Assembly (NCBI GenBank): GCA_905479075.1
Contig: CAJQLA010000002.1
Coordinates: 62,001 to 126,000, forward strand
Length of the DNA stretch: 64,000 nucleotides
Direction: 5' to 3'
DNA from: an uncultured Gammaproteobacteria bacterium
GTDB taxonomy: Bacteria; Pseudomonadota; Gammaproteobacteria; Nitrosococcales; Methylophagaceae
The notes below the pieces were generated by a model. The model made no database searches. It worked only from the letters and a program-made list of their open reading frames with translations, and was not told where the DNA came from. This document shows positions 24,798 to 36,973 of this stretch, piece by piece. Made by a program: the position numbers and the translations under genes. The first letter of the stretch is position 1; each line of letters begins with the position of its first letter.

Positions 24798-25202
24798 TTA
24801 AAGCATTTTTCCTGTAGCAGGTTCAAAGTTATTGACTGCGTACTCAGTTAACCAGCTTAAATTGGGTTCAGAATTGGTCTTTGATTTTGCATCCTGATAA
24901 GCACTGGCAAAGGCATCATCATTGGTATTTTTCCATTCATCAACTCGATGTTGCACTTCGATAGATTCGCGGCGATAAAGGTCTTCAAAAACAGCATCGG
25001 CAATGACAGCAATATCACTAGGTTTTGTTATATTATGGTGCTGCGCGTAGGCTTCGCAGGCACCTAAAATTGCGCCGTTAATGGCTGGGTCAGTTTGCAT
25101 TGGAATAGGGATATTACCCAATTCGTCTTTAAGCGGCGCTAAACAAGCAGCAAAGACTATCTGTAACGAACGTTTGTGTTTGCCAATTCCTAATCCGAAC
25201 AT
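24798..25202 (-). CDS. Tandem unknown family protein, copy C
   Basis: A 134-residue paralogue and the most divergent of the three. It retains the PLKDELGNIPIPMQTD segment, AILGACEAYAQHH, VFEDLYRRESIEVQHRVDEW, AFASAYQDAKS and WLTEYAVNNFEPA, but replaces CFDPL with CLAPL. It is first in the transcriptional order, with AAGGA upstream of the start. The arfB gene lies 109 bases upstream on the same strand. Confidence 0.75.
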   Translation of the reverse strand: MFGLGIGKHKRSLQIVFAACLAPLKDELGNIPIPMQTDPAINGAILGACEAYAQHHNITKPSDIAVIADAVFEDLYRRESIEVQHRVDEWKNTNDDAFASAYQDAKSKTNSEPNLSWLTEYAVNNFEPATGKML

Positions 25203-25311
25203 GGGGTGATCCTTATACTATCTTGGTAAAATGTTAGCTGATGATTTTATCAGATATGAAGGTGTGATAGCACGATCGCAGTTTTCCGTTTTAATTTTAT
25301 TGTGTTTTTGA

Positions 25312-25728
25312 CTAGCGATGACTTATTTTACCGCGCAGTGATTTGACTCTGCTGCGATGGGTTTTATTATCGAGCCGTTTTTGTTTGGCGGCCTTACTGG
25401 GTTTGCTTTTACGTCGTATTTTAACGGTTTTAGTTTCTTTGAGAATAAGCTGTCGAAGACGACTTAAAGCCTCTTGGCGATTTTTTTCCTGAGTACGCCA
25501 TTGTTGCGCCTTGATGACAATAATACCTTGCTTGTTAATACGGCTGTCATTTGAGTTGAGTAGTCGTCGTTTAAAATGTTCGGGTAGAGACGACTTTTGA
25601 ATATCGAATCGTAAATGAATAGCTGAAGAAACCTTATTAACATTTTGTCCGCCGGCACCTTGAGAGCGTATCGCTGTTAGTTGAACTTCATGCTCTGTAA
25701 GCGTGATCGATTGATTAATAATTAACAT
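25312..25728 (-). CDS. arfB: Alternative ribosome-rescue factor / peptidyl-tRNA hydrolase ArfB
   Basis: A 138-residue release-factor-like protein that frees ribosomes stalled without a stop codon. The catalytic GGQ is at residues 26-28 in RSQGAGGQNVNKVSSA. The C-terminal tail is strongly basic (KIRRKSKPSKAAKQKRL to the end), as needed to occupy the empty mRNA channel. There is no stop-codon recognition domain, which separates it from RF1 and RF2. The length agrees with YaeJ/ArfB. Confidence 0.93.
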   Translation of the reverse strand: MLIINQSITLTEHEVQLTAIRSQGAGGQNVNKVSSAIHLRFDIQKSSLPEHFKRRLLNSNDSRINKQGIIVIKAQQWRTQEKNRQEALSRLRQLILKETKTVKIRRKSKPSKAAKQKRLDNKTHRSRVKSLRGKISHR

Positions 25729-25884
25729 AGGTTCTGCTGTCTGTGATGAGGTCTCAGATCTTTGGCTGATTTAAAAAGTTTTTCTTACTTGTTGCGTTTA
25801 AGTGTAACTAACTGATGTGTCTAATGTCATACCTCTGACAGGTTTTGCCTCTATAATAGGACTCATTAGGATTTGGATTTGAGC

Positions 25885-28038
25885 ATGGAAAAAACCATAG
25901 GACATATCGTTAGATTTTTTGTGAGCTTGCTTGTTGTTGCCATCATTGCAGCATTTTATGCCATTCTTACTATTGATTTGAATGATTATAAAAAGGAGAT
26001 TGAAACAGCGACAGCGGATGCTACAGGTAGAAACCTAACACTGGAGGGGGATACCTCTTTGGCATGGTCGGTAATTCCAATATTAAAAGTTGAGACAGCA
26101 CGATTTTCTAATGCGAAATGGGGAACAAAGCCAGATATGGTTTCCTTAGATAGCTTAGAAGTTAGATTAGCATTGTGGCCCTTGTTGCAAAAGCAGATTC
26201 AGGTCACAAAGGTGGTGTTGGAACACCCCGTCATTTTGATTGAGACCAATAAAGAAGGCAAAGGAAACTGGGAGCTCGATCTACCTGAGTCCGCCCCAGA
26301 AGAGCCTGAAACTGAGCCATTTATTCAATCTGTGATTATTAACGATTTGGATATCACAGATGCACAGATCGTCTACCTAGATGGTGTGACAGGGGAAAAG
26401 CAGACATTTGATCTTGAACAATTATCAATTGATATAGCAGACCTAAATCAGCCACTAGATTTGCTTATTAAAGCGGTTCTTAACGAGTTGCCATTATCTG
26501 TGGAAGGCCAATTAGGTGGCGTACAAGCCTTAATGGACAATACCAATACTTTAGTTGACTTAAAAGCCAATGTGGCTGGTGTTGGTTTGGCCCTAGCTGG
26601 TGACATCGCTAAGCCGCACCTAGGCAAAGGTGTGTCGCTTGATATTGAATTAAAAACGAATGATGAGGCATTAGCAGGACTACTAGGCCCTGAAAGTGGT
26701 ATTCCTGAATTTGGTGATTTAAGTATCAAGGGTAATATTGCTAATGATATTGAGACAGAAGCTATAAACCTAGACATTGCAGCGATTTTGGAAGGACTGG
26801 AGCTACTTGTTAAAGGGCAGGTAACACAGCCTCAAAAAGGTGAGGGTATTGCTTTAAATATTGACCTAGCCACTAGTTCAACGGCCATTACGAATTTGTC
26901 GGGTACAGAGTTGCCAACACTGGGTGATATCAAACTGACTGGTTTACTCTCTGGTGGGGGACAAGGTTATAAGTTCTCAGACATGTTGCTCAATGCGGGG
27001 GAAACAGATTTAGCAGGTGATATTCAAGTTATATTGGCTGAAGACAAGCCATCAGTTGAGATGGATTTAAGCTCTAATTTGATAGATTTAACGGCTTTAT
27101 CAAGTGGCAAAGATGAGGGTGATGAGAAACTAGCTAGTTCAGACAAGCTTTTCTCAGATGATCCATTAGTACTTGATACACTCAAACAGGTTAATGCAAA
27201 AGTTAATTTTGATGCTAAAACCGTTAAAACATCCGGAGCAGTACTACAAGACGTTCATTTAGAGATCGATTTAACTGATGGGCACCTACGTGCAGTGCCG
27301 CTGAAAGCAGGTTTTGCCGGGAGTCAAATTAATGGTGAATTTAATTTAAACGCGGGTAATGAGAATGCAGTGCTGGCAAGTAAAGTGCAGGTCAATGGCT
27401 TTAAGTTGCACAAAGTGGAAGCCCTAAAAGATGCTATATCGGGTGGTAATACGGATGTCTTTATTCAAGCAAAAGGACAGGGTGCCAGTGTCAGGCAGCT
27501 GATGGCTGGATTAAATGGTAAAGCGATCATCAAAGTGGCTGAAAGTCAGATTGCAGATGGCACATTGGATATTTTAGGTGCCGATTTCTTTACAGAGCTT
27601 TTTAACATGCTAAACCCTTTTGCCAAAGAGCAGAAAGGGACTGAATTAGCATGTGCTGTGGTTAATTTTAATATTCGTGATGGTATTGCTACAGCTGATA
27701 AGGGCATTGCTATCAGAACGGATAAAATGAACATTGTCGGTGATGGCACCATTAACCTAAAAAATGAAAAAATCGATATTGGCATCACGCCTGAAGCAAG
27801 GACAGGGCTTGGGATGAATATGACCGATTTAGTAGGCTTGGTTCGTGTGGGTGGGACATTAGCAGAACCTTCTGCGCTAGTTGATAAAACGGCAGTATTA
27901 GGAGCAGGTTTATCAACGGGTGCGGCGGTTGCAACGGGTGGTTTATCGATTGTGGCAAAAGGTGTACTTGATCGGGCAACAACCGATGTAAACCCTTGCC
28001 AGACAGCTTTAGGTATTAAACCTAAAACAAAGAATTAG
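25885..28038 (+). CDS. AsmA family protein
   Basis: A 717-residue envelope protein with one N-terminal transmembrane segment (VRFFVSLLVVAIIAAFYAIL region, about residues 8-28) followed by a long periplasmic part rich in beta strands and repeats. The N-terminal signature LNDYKKEIETATADATGRNLTLEGD is typical of AsmA. The family is linked to phospholipid transport between the membranes, by analogy with bridge-like proteins. The ATG at 25885 was chosen; a TTG four codons upstream is also possible. It ends 9 bases from the convergent aroE stop. Confidence 0.88.
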   Translation: MEKTIGHIVRFFVSLLVVAIIAAFYAILTIDLNDYKKEIETATADATGRNLTLEGDTSLAWSVIPILKVETARFSNAKWGTKPDMVSLDSLEVRLALWPLLQKQIQVTKVVLEHPVILIETNKEGKGNWELDLPESAPEEPETEPFIQSVIINDLDITDAQIVYLDGVTGEKQTFDLEQLSIDIADLNQPLDLLIKAVLNELPLSVEGQLGGVQALMDNTNTLVDLKANVAGVGLALAGDIAKPHLGKGVSLDIELKTNDEALAGLLGPESGIPEFGDLSIKGNIANDIETEAINLDIAAILEGLELLVKGQVTQPQKGEGIALNIDLATSSTAITNLSGTELPTLGDIKLTGLLSGGGQGYKFSDMLLNAGETDLAGDIQVILAEDKPSVEMDLSSNLIDLTALSSGKDEGDEKLASSDKLFSDDPLVLDTLKQVNAKVNFDAKTVKTSGAVLQDVHLEIDLTDGHLRAVPLKAGFAGSQINGEFNLNAGNENAVLASKVQVNGFKLHKVEALKDAISGGNTDVFIQAKGQGASVRQLMAGLNGKAIIKVAESQIADGTLDILGADFFTELFNMLNPFAKEQKGTELACAVVNFNIRDGIATADKGIAIRTDKMNIVGDGTINLKNEKIDIGITPEARTGLGMNMTDLVGLVRVGGTLAEPSALVDKTAVLGAGLSTGAAVATGGLSIVAKGVLDRATTDVNPCQTALGIKPKTKN

Positions 28039-28047
28039 ATTAGCTTG

Positions 28048-29879
<1,832 letters not shown>

Positions 29880-30065
29880 TTAAGCGTTAGAGAGCCGTTT
29901 TCATGTAAGCCAAATTGCTATTTTAGCTAAATATTAGCCCTTGCATACTAGATTTATTGACTTTAAGTGTTTTTAGAACAATTTCGCTGCAATTGTGTCT
30001 GCTTTCATATACATTGTTATTGTTGAATTTTAAACGGTGAATAGCCTAGTTAAAGTGAATAAACT

Positions 30066-30872
30066 ATGAAGAGCCATGTGGGTGTTGTGCAGATGAATTC
30101 CTCTGATAATGTAGAGGGAAATTTAGCTTTTGCTAAGTTGAAAATAGAGCAAGCTGCCAATGAAGGACTTGATCTTATTTCATTTCCTGAAACATTTTTA
30201 TATATCGGAAATGATCATCAAAAAAAGCGCAATGCTGCACAAACACTGAATGGTGAAGTCGTACAAGCATTTCGTGATTTAGCTATTAAATTTAAGTTGT
30301 CTATTTTAATGGGGAGTATCTACGAACAAATTCCCGATGATGATCGCTTATTTAACACGTCTATTTTGATCAATCAGCAAGGTGATATTGACGCTATTTA
30401 TCGTAAGATTCATTTATTTGATGCGCCATTGCTTGGACATCAAGAATCAGATGGAATTAAAGCGGGGTCTAATACTGTTGTCATTGACCATGAGATAGGC
30501 AAAATAGGATTAACGATTTGCTACGATCTGCGCTTTCCAGAACTGTATCGTAATTTAACAGCACAGGGTGCTGAAATTATCTTTGTGCCGTCCGCTTTCT
30601 TTCATTACACAGGCCAACATCATTGGTTGCAGTTACTGACGGCGAGAGCGATTGAAAATCAAGTGTACATTGTGGCACCTAATCAGTGGGGTGAGCATCA
30701 TCAAGGCCGCGAATCTTTTGGTAAAAGTGTCATTATTGATCCATGGGGCAGTATTAAATGCTTGGCGGAAGATAAGTCTGTTTTAGCTTCAGCGGAAATT
30801 GATTTAGGCTATTTGCGCGAGCTTAGAGCAAGTATGCCTCTTTTGACACATCGTCGACCTGAACTCTATTAA
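30066..30872 (+). CDS. Carbon-nitrogen hydrolase family protein (Nit1-like amidase)
   Basis: A 268-residue nitrilase-superfamily amidase. The Glu-Lys-Cys catalytic triad is visible: Glu 42 in FPETF, Lys 114 in YRKIHLFD, and Cys 152 in GLTICYDLRFPE. The RKIHLFD and CYDLRFPELYR blocks match the Nit1/deaminated-glutathione amidase branch, so a metabolite-repair role is likely, though the substrate is not proven by sequence. It is a standalone gene ahead of carA, 159 bases from the carA start used here. Confidence 0.85.
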   Translation: MKSHVGVVQMNSSDNVEGNLAFAKLKIEQAANEGLDLISFPETFLYIGNDHQKKRNAAQTLNGEVVQAFRDLAIKFKLSILMGSIYEQIPDDDRLFNTSILINQQGDIDAIYRKIHLFDAPLLGHQESDGIKAGSNTVVIDHEIGKIGLTICYDLRFPELYRNLTAQGAEIIFVPSAFFHYTGQHHWLQLLTARAIENQVYIVAPNQWGEHHQGRESFGKSVIIDPWGSIKCLAEDKSVLASAEIDLGYLRELRASMPLLTHRRPELY

Positions 30873-31031
30873 GATTGATTGTGAGCGGGACAGCTGCTCA
30901 TTCTTAAAACTGAGTTGACTCACTGTATTTTTTACGTGGACTAAGCAACCCTTTCTGAGATAAAATTGCAAAACTTTTGTGTGGATAAAGCCCTCGCTTT
31001 ATTCTTTGTTTTTACCCGTTGGAGGTCTCCC

Positions 31032-32162
31032 TTGCGAACAAGCGCATTAATCGCTCTTGAAGATGGCACGGTATTTCACGGCGAATCCATTGGTGCCATT
31101 GGGCAATCAGTTGGTGAAGTCGTTTTTAATACGTCAATGACAGGCTATCAGGAAATTTTGACTGATCCATCTTATTGCCGCCAGATAGTGACATTGACCT
31201 ACCCGCATATCGGTAATGTGGGTGTGAATGCTGAGGATGAAGAGTCTGGGCAGATTTATGCCAGTGGCTTAATTATCCGTGACCTTTCGCCTGTTGTGAG
31301 TAGCTGGCGGGGTGAGCAAGCACTTGATGCCTATTTAGAGCAACACAATATTGTCGGTCTAGCAGAAATTGATACCCGAGCATTGACACGTCATTTGCGT
31401 GAACAAGGTGCGATGAAAGGTTGCATCGTGGCAGGGGAGAATATTGATGTTGATGCGGCGATAGCAGCGGCTCAAGGCTTTGAAGGTCTTAAAGGCATGG
31501 ATTTAGCCAAGGTAGTCACAACACAAGAAACTTATGAGTGGGATCAAGCTTGTTGGCATTTGTCTGGTGAAAATAAAGCGGTGGATGAACGCTTTCACAT
31601 CGTGGCCTATGACTTTGGTGCCAAGCGAAATATTCTAAGAATGCTGGTAGAACGTGGTTGCCGCTTAACAGTTGTTCCTGCGCAAACAACAGCTGAAGAA
31701 GTATTGGCAATGAATCCTGACGGCGTATTTTTATCAAATGGTCCAGGTGATCCTGAGCCATGTGACTACGCCATTGAAGCGATTCAGAAATTATTAGAAG
31801 CAGATTTACCACTTTTTGGTATTTGTTTAGGGCATCAGTTATTGGCTTTAGCCTGCGGTGCAAAAACAGTCAAAATGAAGTTTGGTCATCATGGTGCCAA
31901 TCATCCTGTACAAGAAGGCTTGGCAGGCCTAGTGATGATTACCAGTCAAAACCATGGTTTTGCAGTGGATGAAACATCATTACCAGAAGACCTAGAAGCG
32001 ACGCATTTTTCATTATTTGATGGCACCTTGCAGGGCATACATCATAAAACGAAACCTGCGTTTAGTTTTCAAGGTCACCCTGAGGCAAGTCCTGGCCCAC
32101 AAGATGCTGCACCTCTTTTTGATCACTTCATTGATCTATTAGCTCAAGCGACAGGTAAGTAA
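31032..32162 (+). CDS. carA: Carbamoyl-phosphate synthase small subunit
   Basis: The glutamine amidotransferase subunit supplying ammonia for carbamoyl phosphate (pyrimidine and arginine synthesis). The start is a TTG at 31032: it has a perfect GGAGG site 6 bases upstream and gives [17 protein letters not shown], the normal N-terminus, with 376 residues. A longer frame from 30966 adds residues not found in the family. The nucleophile is Cys 265 in FGICLGHQ, with the His and Glu of [11 protein letters not shown]. carB follows after 6 bases. Confidence 0.95.
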   Translation: MRTSALIALEDGTVFHGESIGAIGQSVGEVVFNTSMTGYQEILTDPSYCRQIVTLTYPHIGNVGVNAEDEESGQIYASGLIIRDLSPVVSSWRGEQALDAYLEQHNIVGLAEIDTRALTRHLREQGAMKGCIVAGENIDVDAAIAAAQGFEGLKGMDLAKVVTTQETYEWDQACWHLSGENKAVDERFHIVAYDFGAKRNILRMLVERGCRLTVVPAQTTAEEVLAMNPDGVFLSNGPGDPEPCDYAIEAIQKLLEADLPLFGICLGHQLLALACGAKTVKMKFGHHGANHPVQEGLAGLVMITSQNHGFAVDETSLPEDLEATHFSLFDGTLQGIHHKTKPAFSFQGHPEASPGPQDAAPLFDHFIDLLAQATGK

Positions 32163-32168
32163 AACACA

Positions 32169-35100
32169 ATGGCAAAACGTACTGATATAAACAGCATATT
32201 AATTCTGGGTGCAGGTCCGATTGTCATTGGTCAAGCCTGTGAGTTTGATTATTCCGGCGCACAAGCTTGTAAGGCGCTGCGTGAAGAAGGTTATCGCGTT
32301 ATTTTAGTCAATTCGAATCCAGCCACGATCATGACTGATCCGAATATGGCCGATGCCACCTATATTGAACCTGTTACCTGGCAAGCAGTGAGTAAAATCA
32401 TTGAAGTTGAAAAGCCTGATGCGGTTTTACCCACCATGGGTGGCCAAACAGCGTTGAACTGTGCCTTAGATTTAGAGCGTGAAGGTGTGTTGGAAAAGTT
32501 TGGCGTTGAAATGATTGGTGCCGATAGCGAAGCTATTAATAAGGCAGAAGATCGTGATTTATTCCGTGCAGCAATGCGGAAAATTGGTCTTGATATGCCA
32601 AAATCAGCGATTGCTCATACGCTCGAAGAGTCTATAGAAGTACAGAAAGAGTTCGGTTATCCAACGATTATTCGTCCTTCGTTCACCATGGGCGGCAGTG
32701 GCGGTGGTATCGCTTATAACAAAGAAGATTTTATTGATATTTGCCAACGTGGTTTATATCTCAGCCCAACTTCTGAATTATTGATTGAAGAATCGATCAT
32801 TGGTTGGAAAGAATATGAGATGGAAGTGGTTCGGGATCGTAAAGATAATGCCATCATTATTTGTTCGATTGAGAACTTTGATCCGATGGGTGTTCATACG
32901 GGCGATTCCATCACTGTTGCCCCAGCTCAAACCCTGACAGATAAAGAATATCAAATCATGCGTAATGCCTCTTTAGCGGTATTGCGTGAGATTGGTGTTG
33001 AGACGGGCGGATCCAATGTGCAGTTTGCGGTCAATCCAGATACAGGTCGTTTGATCATTATCGAAATGAACCCGCGTGTGTCACGTTCATCAGCATTAGC
33101 TTCTAAGGCGACAGGTTTCCCGATTGCGAAAGTCGCTGCGAAATTGGCGGTTGGTTATACCTTAGACGAATTGCAAAATGAGATTACAGGTAATGCAACG
33201 CCCGCCTCATTTGAACCAACGATAGATTATGTGGTGACTAAAGTGCCACGCTTTACCTTTGAGAAATTCCCACAAGCCGATAATCGTTTAAGCACACAAA
33301 TGAAGTCTGTCGGTGAAGTGATGGCGATTGGCCGTAACTTCCAAGAGTCTTTACAAAAATCATTGCGTGGCTTGGAGATTGATCGTGATGGATTGACAGA
33401 GGTAATCGATCTCGAAGCAGATGATGTAGCAGAGGTGTTACGCCGTGAACTACGTCTACCAGGTTCTGATCGACTTTGGTATGTGGCTGATGCCTTCCGT
33501 TATGGTTTCAGCTTCGATGAAATTCAATCGTTGACGCATATTGATCCTTGGTTTTTATTACAAGTGGAAGAACTGATCACTATTGAGAATGAGTTGCGCG
33601 ACCGTTCTTTAGCTGAGTTAGATGAGCCTGAAATGCGTCATCTAAAACGTAAAGGTTTTGCAGATTCACGTTTAGCAAAACTGTTGCTAAAGACAGAAAA
33701 ACAAGTCCGTGAGCATCGTCATAGTTTGGATGTTAGACCTATTTATAAGCGTGTTGATACATGTGCTGCTGAGTTTGAAAGCTCTACAGCTTATATGTAT
33801 TCCAGCTATGACCAAACCTGTGAAGCGGCACCAAGTGATCGTGAGAAAATCATGATTCTAGGTGGTGGTCCGAACCGAATTGGTCAAGGTATAGAATTCG
33901 ATTATTGTTGTGTTCATGCGGCCTTAGCTTTACGTGATGATGGTTACGAGACCATTATGGTGAACTGTAATCCTGAAACGGTTTCAACCGATTACGACAC
34001 ATCAGATCGTTTGTACTTTGAACCTTTGACATTAGAAGATGTGTTGGAAGTTGTAGCGCTTGAACAGCCTAAAGGCGTCATCGTGCAGTATGGTGGACAA
34101 ACGCCTTTGAAATTAGCTCGTGCTCTAGAAGCGGCGGGTGTGCCGATTATCGGTACGTCTCCAGATGCGATTGATCATGCAGAAGATCGTGAACGTTTTC
34201 AGCAAATGGTTGAAAAACTTAATTTATTACAACCGCCTAATCGCTTGGCATTTTCCGCTGATACAGCGGTGTCATTGGCAGCCGAAATTGGTTATCCATT
34301 GGTAGTGCGCCCATCTTATGTTTTGGGTGGACGAGCGATGGAAATTGTTTATAACGAAGATGAGTTAAATCGTTATATGAAGACGGCGATTCAAGTTTCT
34401 AATGACTCACCTGTCTTGTTAGATCGTTTCTTAGATGATGCGGTTGAAGTGGATGTCGATGCCATTTGCGATGGTAAAGATGTCTTGATCGGCGGCATTA
34501 TGGAACACATTGAACAAGCAGGTGTGCACTCAGGTGACTCAGCTTGTACCTTGCCACCGTATAGTTTGAGCGATGATGTCAAAGACCGGATGCGCGAGCA
34601 AGTTAGACAAATGGCAATGGAATTGGGTGTGGTCGGTTTGATGAATACGCAGTTTGCGATCCAAGGTGATAACATCTTTATTTTGGAAGTGAATCCACGT
34701 GCTTCTAGAACCGTACCTTATGTATCGAAAGCGATTGGCGTGCCATTAGCAAAAGTGGCTGCACGTTGTATGGCTGGACGTAGTTTAGTTGAACAAGGTG
34801 TAACGGAAGAAGTTATTCCTAGCTATTACTCCGTTAAAGAGGCAGTCTTCCCGTTTATTAAATTCCAGGGTGTTGATCCTATTTTAGGCCCTGAGATGAA
34901 GTCGACCGGTGAAGTGATGGGTGTTGGCCGCACATTTGGCGAAGCATTTGCTAAATCTCAACTGGCGGCCAGTGTGTCATTACCGACTGGTGGTAAAGCA
35001 TTTATCAGTGTTCGTGATGTTGATAAAGCAGCAGTTGTTGGGGTGGCTAAAAACTTATTAGCTTTAGATTTTTCATTACTGGCAACCCGTGGTACTCAAA

Positions 35101-35387
35101 TTTTTCTAGAAGAAGCAGGGGTGACGTGCGAACAAGTCAACAAAGTGGCTGAAGGCCAACCCCATATTGTAGATATGATCAAAAATGATGAAATTGACCT
35201 GATTGTGAATACAACTGAAGGTAGGCAATCAGTAGCGGACTCACGTGAAATAAGGCGTGCAGCACTGCAACATCAAGTCAACTATACGACAACATTGGCT
35301 GCGGCGCGTGCAACGTGTCAAGCATTAGAAAGTAAAAATAATGGCTCTGTAAATTGTCTGCAGTCACTACATGGGGAATTGCAATAA
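32169..35387 (+). CDS. carB: Carbamoyl-phosphate synthase large subunit
   Basis: A 1072-residue enzyme of full length made of two homologous ATP-grasp halves (about 1-400 and 555-935), an oligomerisation segment between them and a C-terminal regulatory MGS-like domain. Repeated motifs are seen in both halves: [19 protein letters not shown] and [31 protein letters not shown] and [23 protein letters not shown] and [11 protein letters not shown]. The allosteric domain ends in [16 protein letters not shown]. Its stop overlaps the greA start by one base. Confidence 0.97.
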   Translation: MAKRTDINSILILGAGPIVIGQACEFDYSGAQACKALREEGYRVILVNSNPATIMTDPNMADATYIEPVTWQAVSKIIEVEKPDAVLPTMGGQTALNCALDLEREGVLEKFGVEMIGADSEAINKAEDRDLFRAAMRKIGLDMPKSAIAHTLEESIEVQKEFGYPTIIRPSFTMGGSGGGIAYNKEDFIDICQRGLYLSPTSELLIEESIIGWKEYEMEVVRDRKDNAIIICSIENFDPMGVHTGDSITVAPAQTLTDKEYQIMRNASLAVLREIGVETGGSNVQFAVNPDTGRLIIIEMNPRVSRSSALASKATGFPIAKVAAKLAVGYTLDELQNEITGNATPASFEPTIDYVVTKVPRFTFEKFPQADNRLSTQMKSVGEVMAIGRNFQESLQKSLRGLEIDRDGLTEVIDLEADDVAEVLRRELRLPGSDRLWYVADAFRYGFSFDEIQSLTHIDPWFLLQVEELITIENELRDRSLAELDEPEMRHLKRKGFADSRLAKLLLKTEKQVREHRHSLDVRPIYKRVDTCAAEFESSTAYMYSSYDQTCEAAPSDREKIMILGGGPNRIGQGIEFDYCCVHAALALRDDGYETIMVNCNPETVSTDYDTSDRLYFEPLTLEDVLEVVALEQPKGVIVQYGGQTPLKLARALEAAGVPIIGTSPDAIDHAEDRERFQQMVEKLNLLQPPNRLAFSADTAVSLAAEIGYPLVVRPSYVLGGRAMEIVYNEDELNRYMKTAIQVSNDSPVLLDRFLDDAVEVDVDAICDGKDVLIGGIMEHIEQAGVHSGDSACTLPPYSLSDDVKDRMREQVRQMAMELGVVGLMNTQFAIQGDNIFILEVNPRASRTVPYVSKAIGVPLAKVAARCMAGRSLVEQGVTEEVIPSYYSVKEAVFPFIKFQGVDPILGPEMKSTGEVMGVGRTFGEAFAKSQLAASVSLPTGGKAFISVRDVDKAAVVGVAKNLLALDFSLLATRGTQIFLEEAGVTCEQVNKVAEGQPHIVDMIKNDEIDLIVNTTEGRQSVADSREIRRAALQHQVNYTTTLAAARATCQALESKNNGSVNCLQSLHGELQ

Positions 35388-35863
35388 TGGCCATACCAGT
35401 AACCGCACGTGGTGCCGAGGCACTAAAAGATGAGTTGAAGCAGTTGAAATCAGTCGCGAGACCAGAAGTAGTAGCGGCTATAGCAGAAGCTCGCGCCCAT
35501 GGTGATCTAAAAGAAAATGCTGAATACCATGCGGCTAAAGAACAACAAAGTTTCATTGAAGGCCGTATTAATGAACTTGAAGGTGTTTTGTCCACCGCAC
35601 AAGTGATCGATGTCACAACACTCTCGCAAGATGGCCGTGTGGTGTTTGGTGTTACAGTTGAACTATTGAATATAGATACAGATGAAACTGTGACTTATCA
35701 AATTGTGGGTGATTATGAGGCCGATATTAAATTAAATCGAGTTTCTATCAGCTCTCCCATTGCCCGCGCTTTGATTGGTAAAGAAATTGATGATATTGCA
35801 ACTGTACAAGCACCAAGGGGTGCGATTGAGTATGAAATCGTCGCTGTTAATTATGATGTGTAG
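35387..35863 (+). CDS. greA: Transcription elongation factor GreA
   Basis: A 158-residue factor that rescues backtracked RNA polymerase by stimulating transcript cleavage. The N-terminal coiled coil is clear ([42 protein letters not shown]), with the acidic tip in the DLKENAEYH loop, and the C-terminal FKBP-like domain shows [11 protein letters not shown] and [12 protein letters not shown]. The ATG at 35387 overlaps the carB stop (TAATG). An in-frame upstream start at 35354 lies inside carB and was not used. Confidence 0.96.
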   Translation: MAIPVTARGAEALKDELKQLKSVARPEVVAAIAEARAHGDLKENAEYHAAKEQQSFIEGRINELEGVLSTAQVIDVTTLSQDGRVVFGVTVELLNIDTDETVTYQIVGDYEADIKLNRVSISSPIARALIGKEIDDIATVQAPRGAIEYEIVAVNYDV

Positions 35864-35871
35864 GCTGTAGT

Positions 35872-36315
35872 TTGACTGCGGGCACTGTCGGTGAGCGCTT
35901 ATTACTAACACTTTGGGTCGGTACTCTGTGGGCGATTGGTTTTATTGCTGTTCCTGCTATTTTTGCTCATTTTGATGATGTCGTTATTGCAGGTGAGCTT
36001 GCAGGTAAATTATTTACTATCGTTAATTACCTTGGTCTTTCTTGCGGCACAGTATTAAGTTTTCGATATATTCTACTTGGGCGTGCTACGCAATCTTTGT
36101 GGCGATTTTGGCTGACATTACTGATGCTACTATTAGTCGCATTTCTACATTTTTATTTACAAGCAGAGATGGCAGCAATCAAATTACTGGAATGGCGTGC
36201 TGATAGTGTTCTTTCAGATAGGTTCGATTTCTTACATCAAGCTAGTACCGTTGTTTATATGGTGATCAGTTTATTGGGGCTTGCACTTGTGGTGAGCAGC
36301 GGTAGCCGAGAATAA
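35872..36315 (+). CDS. DUF4149 membrane protein
   Basis: A 147-residue inner-membrane protein with about four transmembrane segments and the family segment [20 protein letters not shown] near the N-terminus. The likely start is a TTG at 35872, 8 bases after greA. The function is unknown. Position between greA and rlmE-ftsH suggests it is carried in the same transcript. Confidence 0.75.
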   Translation: MTAGTVGERLLLTLWVGTLWAIGFIAVPAIFAHFDDVVIAGELAGKLFTIVNYLGLSCGTVLSFRYILLGRATQSLWRFWLTLLMLLLVAFLHFYLQAEMAAIKLLEWRADSVLSDRFDFLHQASTVVYMVISLLGLALVVSSGSRE

Positions 36316-36320
36316 TTGCT

Positions 36321-36938
36321 ATGGCTAAAAGTAAGTCTAGTGCTGGATGGCTAAAGGAGCATTTTGATGATCCTTATGTTAAAAAGGCGCAAAAAGCAGG
36401 TTACCGCTCGCGTGCTACATTTAAATTAGAAGAGATAGATAAAAAGGACAAATTGATGCGGCCCGGAATGGCTGTTGTTGATTTGGGCTCGGCACCTGGT
36501 GGTTGGTCTGATTATGCTTTGAGAAGAGTAGGTGATAAAGGCAAGGTGATTGCACTTGATATTTTACCCATGACACCCTTGAGTGGTGTTCATTTTATTC
36601 AGGGTGATTTTCGAGAAGATACGGCGTTAGATGAACTTAACTCAATTTTAAATGGTCAACAATTAGACCTTGTATTATCAGATATGGCCCCCAATATAAC
36701 AGGTGTAGGTGCAATAGATCAGCCGAGCAGTATGTATTTAGTTGAACTTGCGTTGGCTTTTGCACTAGAAAATTTAAGCAAACAAGGCCTTTTTCTGGTA
36801 AAAGTATTCCAAGGGGAAGGGTTTGATGCATTTTTGAAAATGATGAGAGATAGTTTTCAAAAAGTGGTAACGCGTAAACCAAATGCTTCGAGAGCACGCA
36901 GCCGTGAAGTTTATTTACTAGGTCGTGGCTTAAAATAG
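36321..36938 (+). CDS. rlmE: 23S rRNA (uridine-2'-O-)-methyltransferase RlmE
   Basis: A 205-residue SAM-dependent enzyme that methylates U2552 in the peptidyl-transferase A loop. The N-terminal basic stretch [23 protein letters not shown] contains the first lysine of the K-D-K-E set; the SAM motif is [15 protein letters not shown], the Asp lies in LVLSDMAPN, and the third and fourth residues in [13 protein letters not shown] and [15 protein letters not shown]. The rlmE-ftsH order is the classic heat-shock pair. Confidence 0.96.
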   Translation: MAKSKSSAGWLKEHFDDPYVKKAQKAGYRSRATFKLEEIDKKDKLMRPGMAVVDLGSAPGGWSDYALRRVGDKGKVIALDILPMTPLSGVHFIQGDFREDTALDELNSILNGQQLDLVLSDMAPNITGVGAIDQPSSMYLVELALAFALENLSKQGLFLVKVFQGEGFDAFLKMMRDSFQKVVTRKPNASRARSREVYLLGRGLK

Positions 36939-36973
36939 CTTAGAAATATAAGAATAAATAGAGGTAAAAAACG

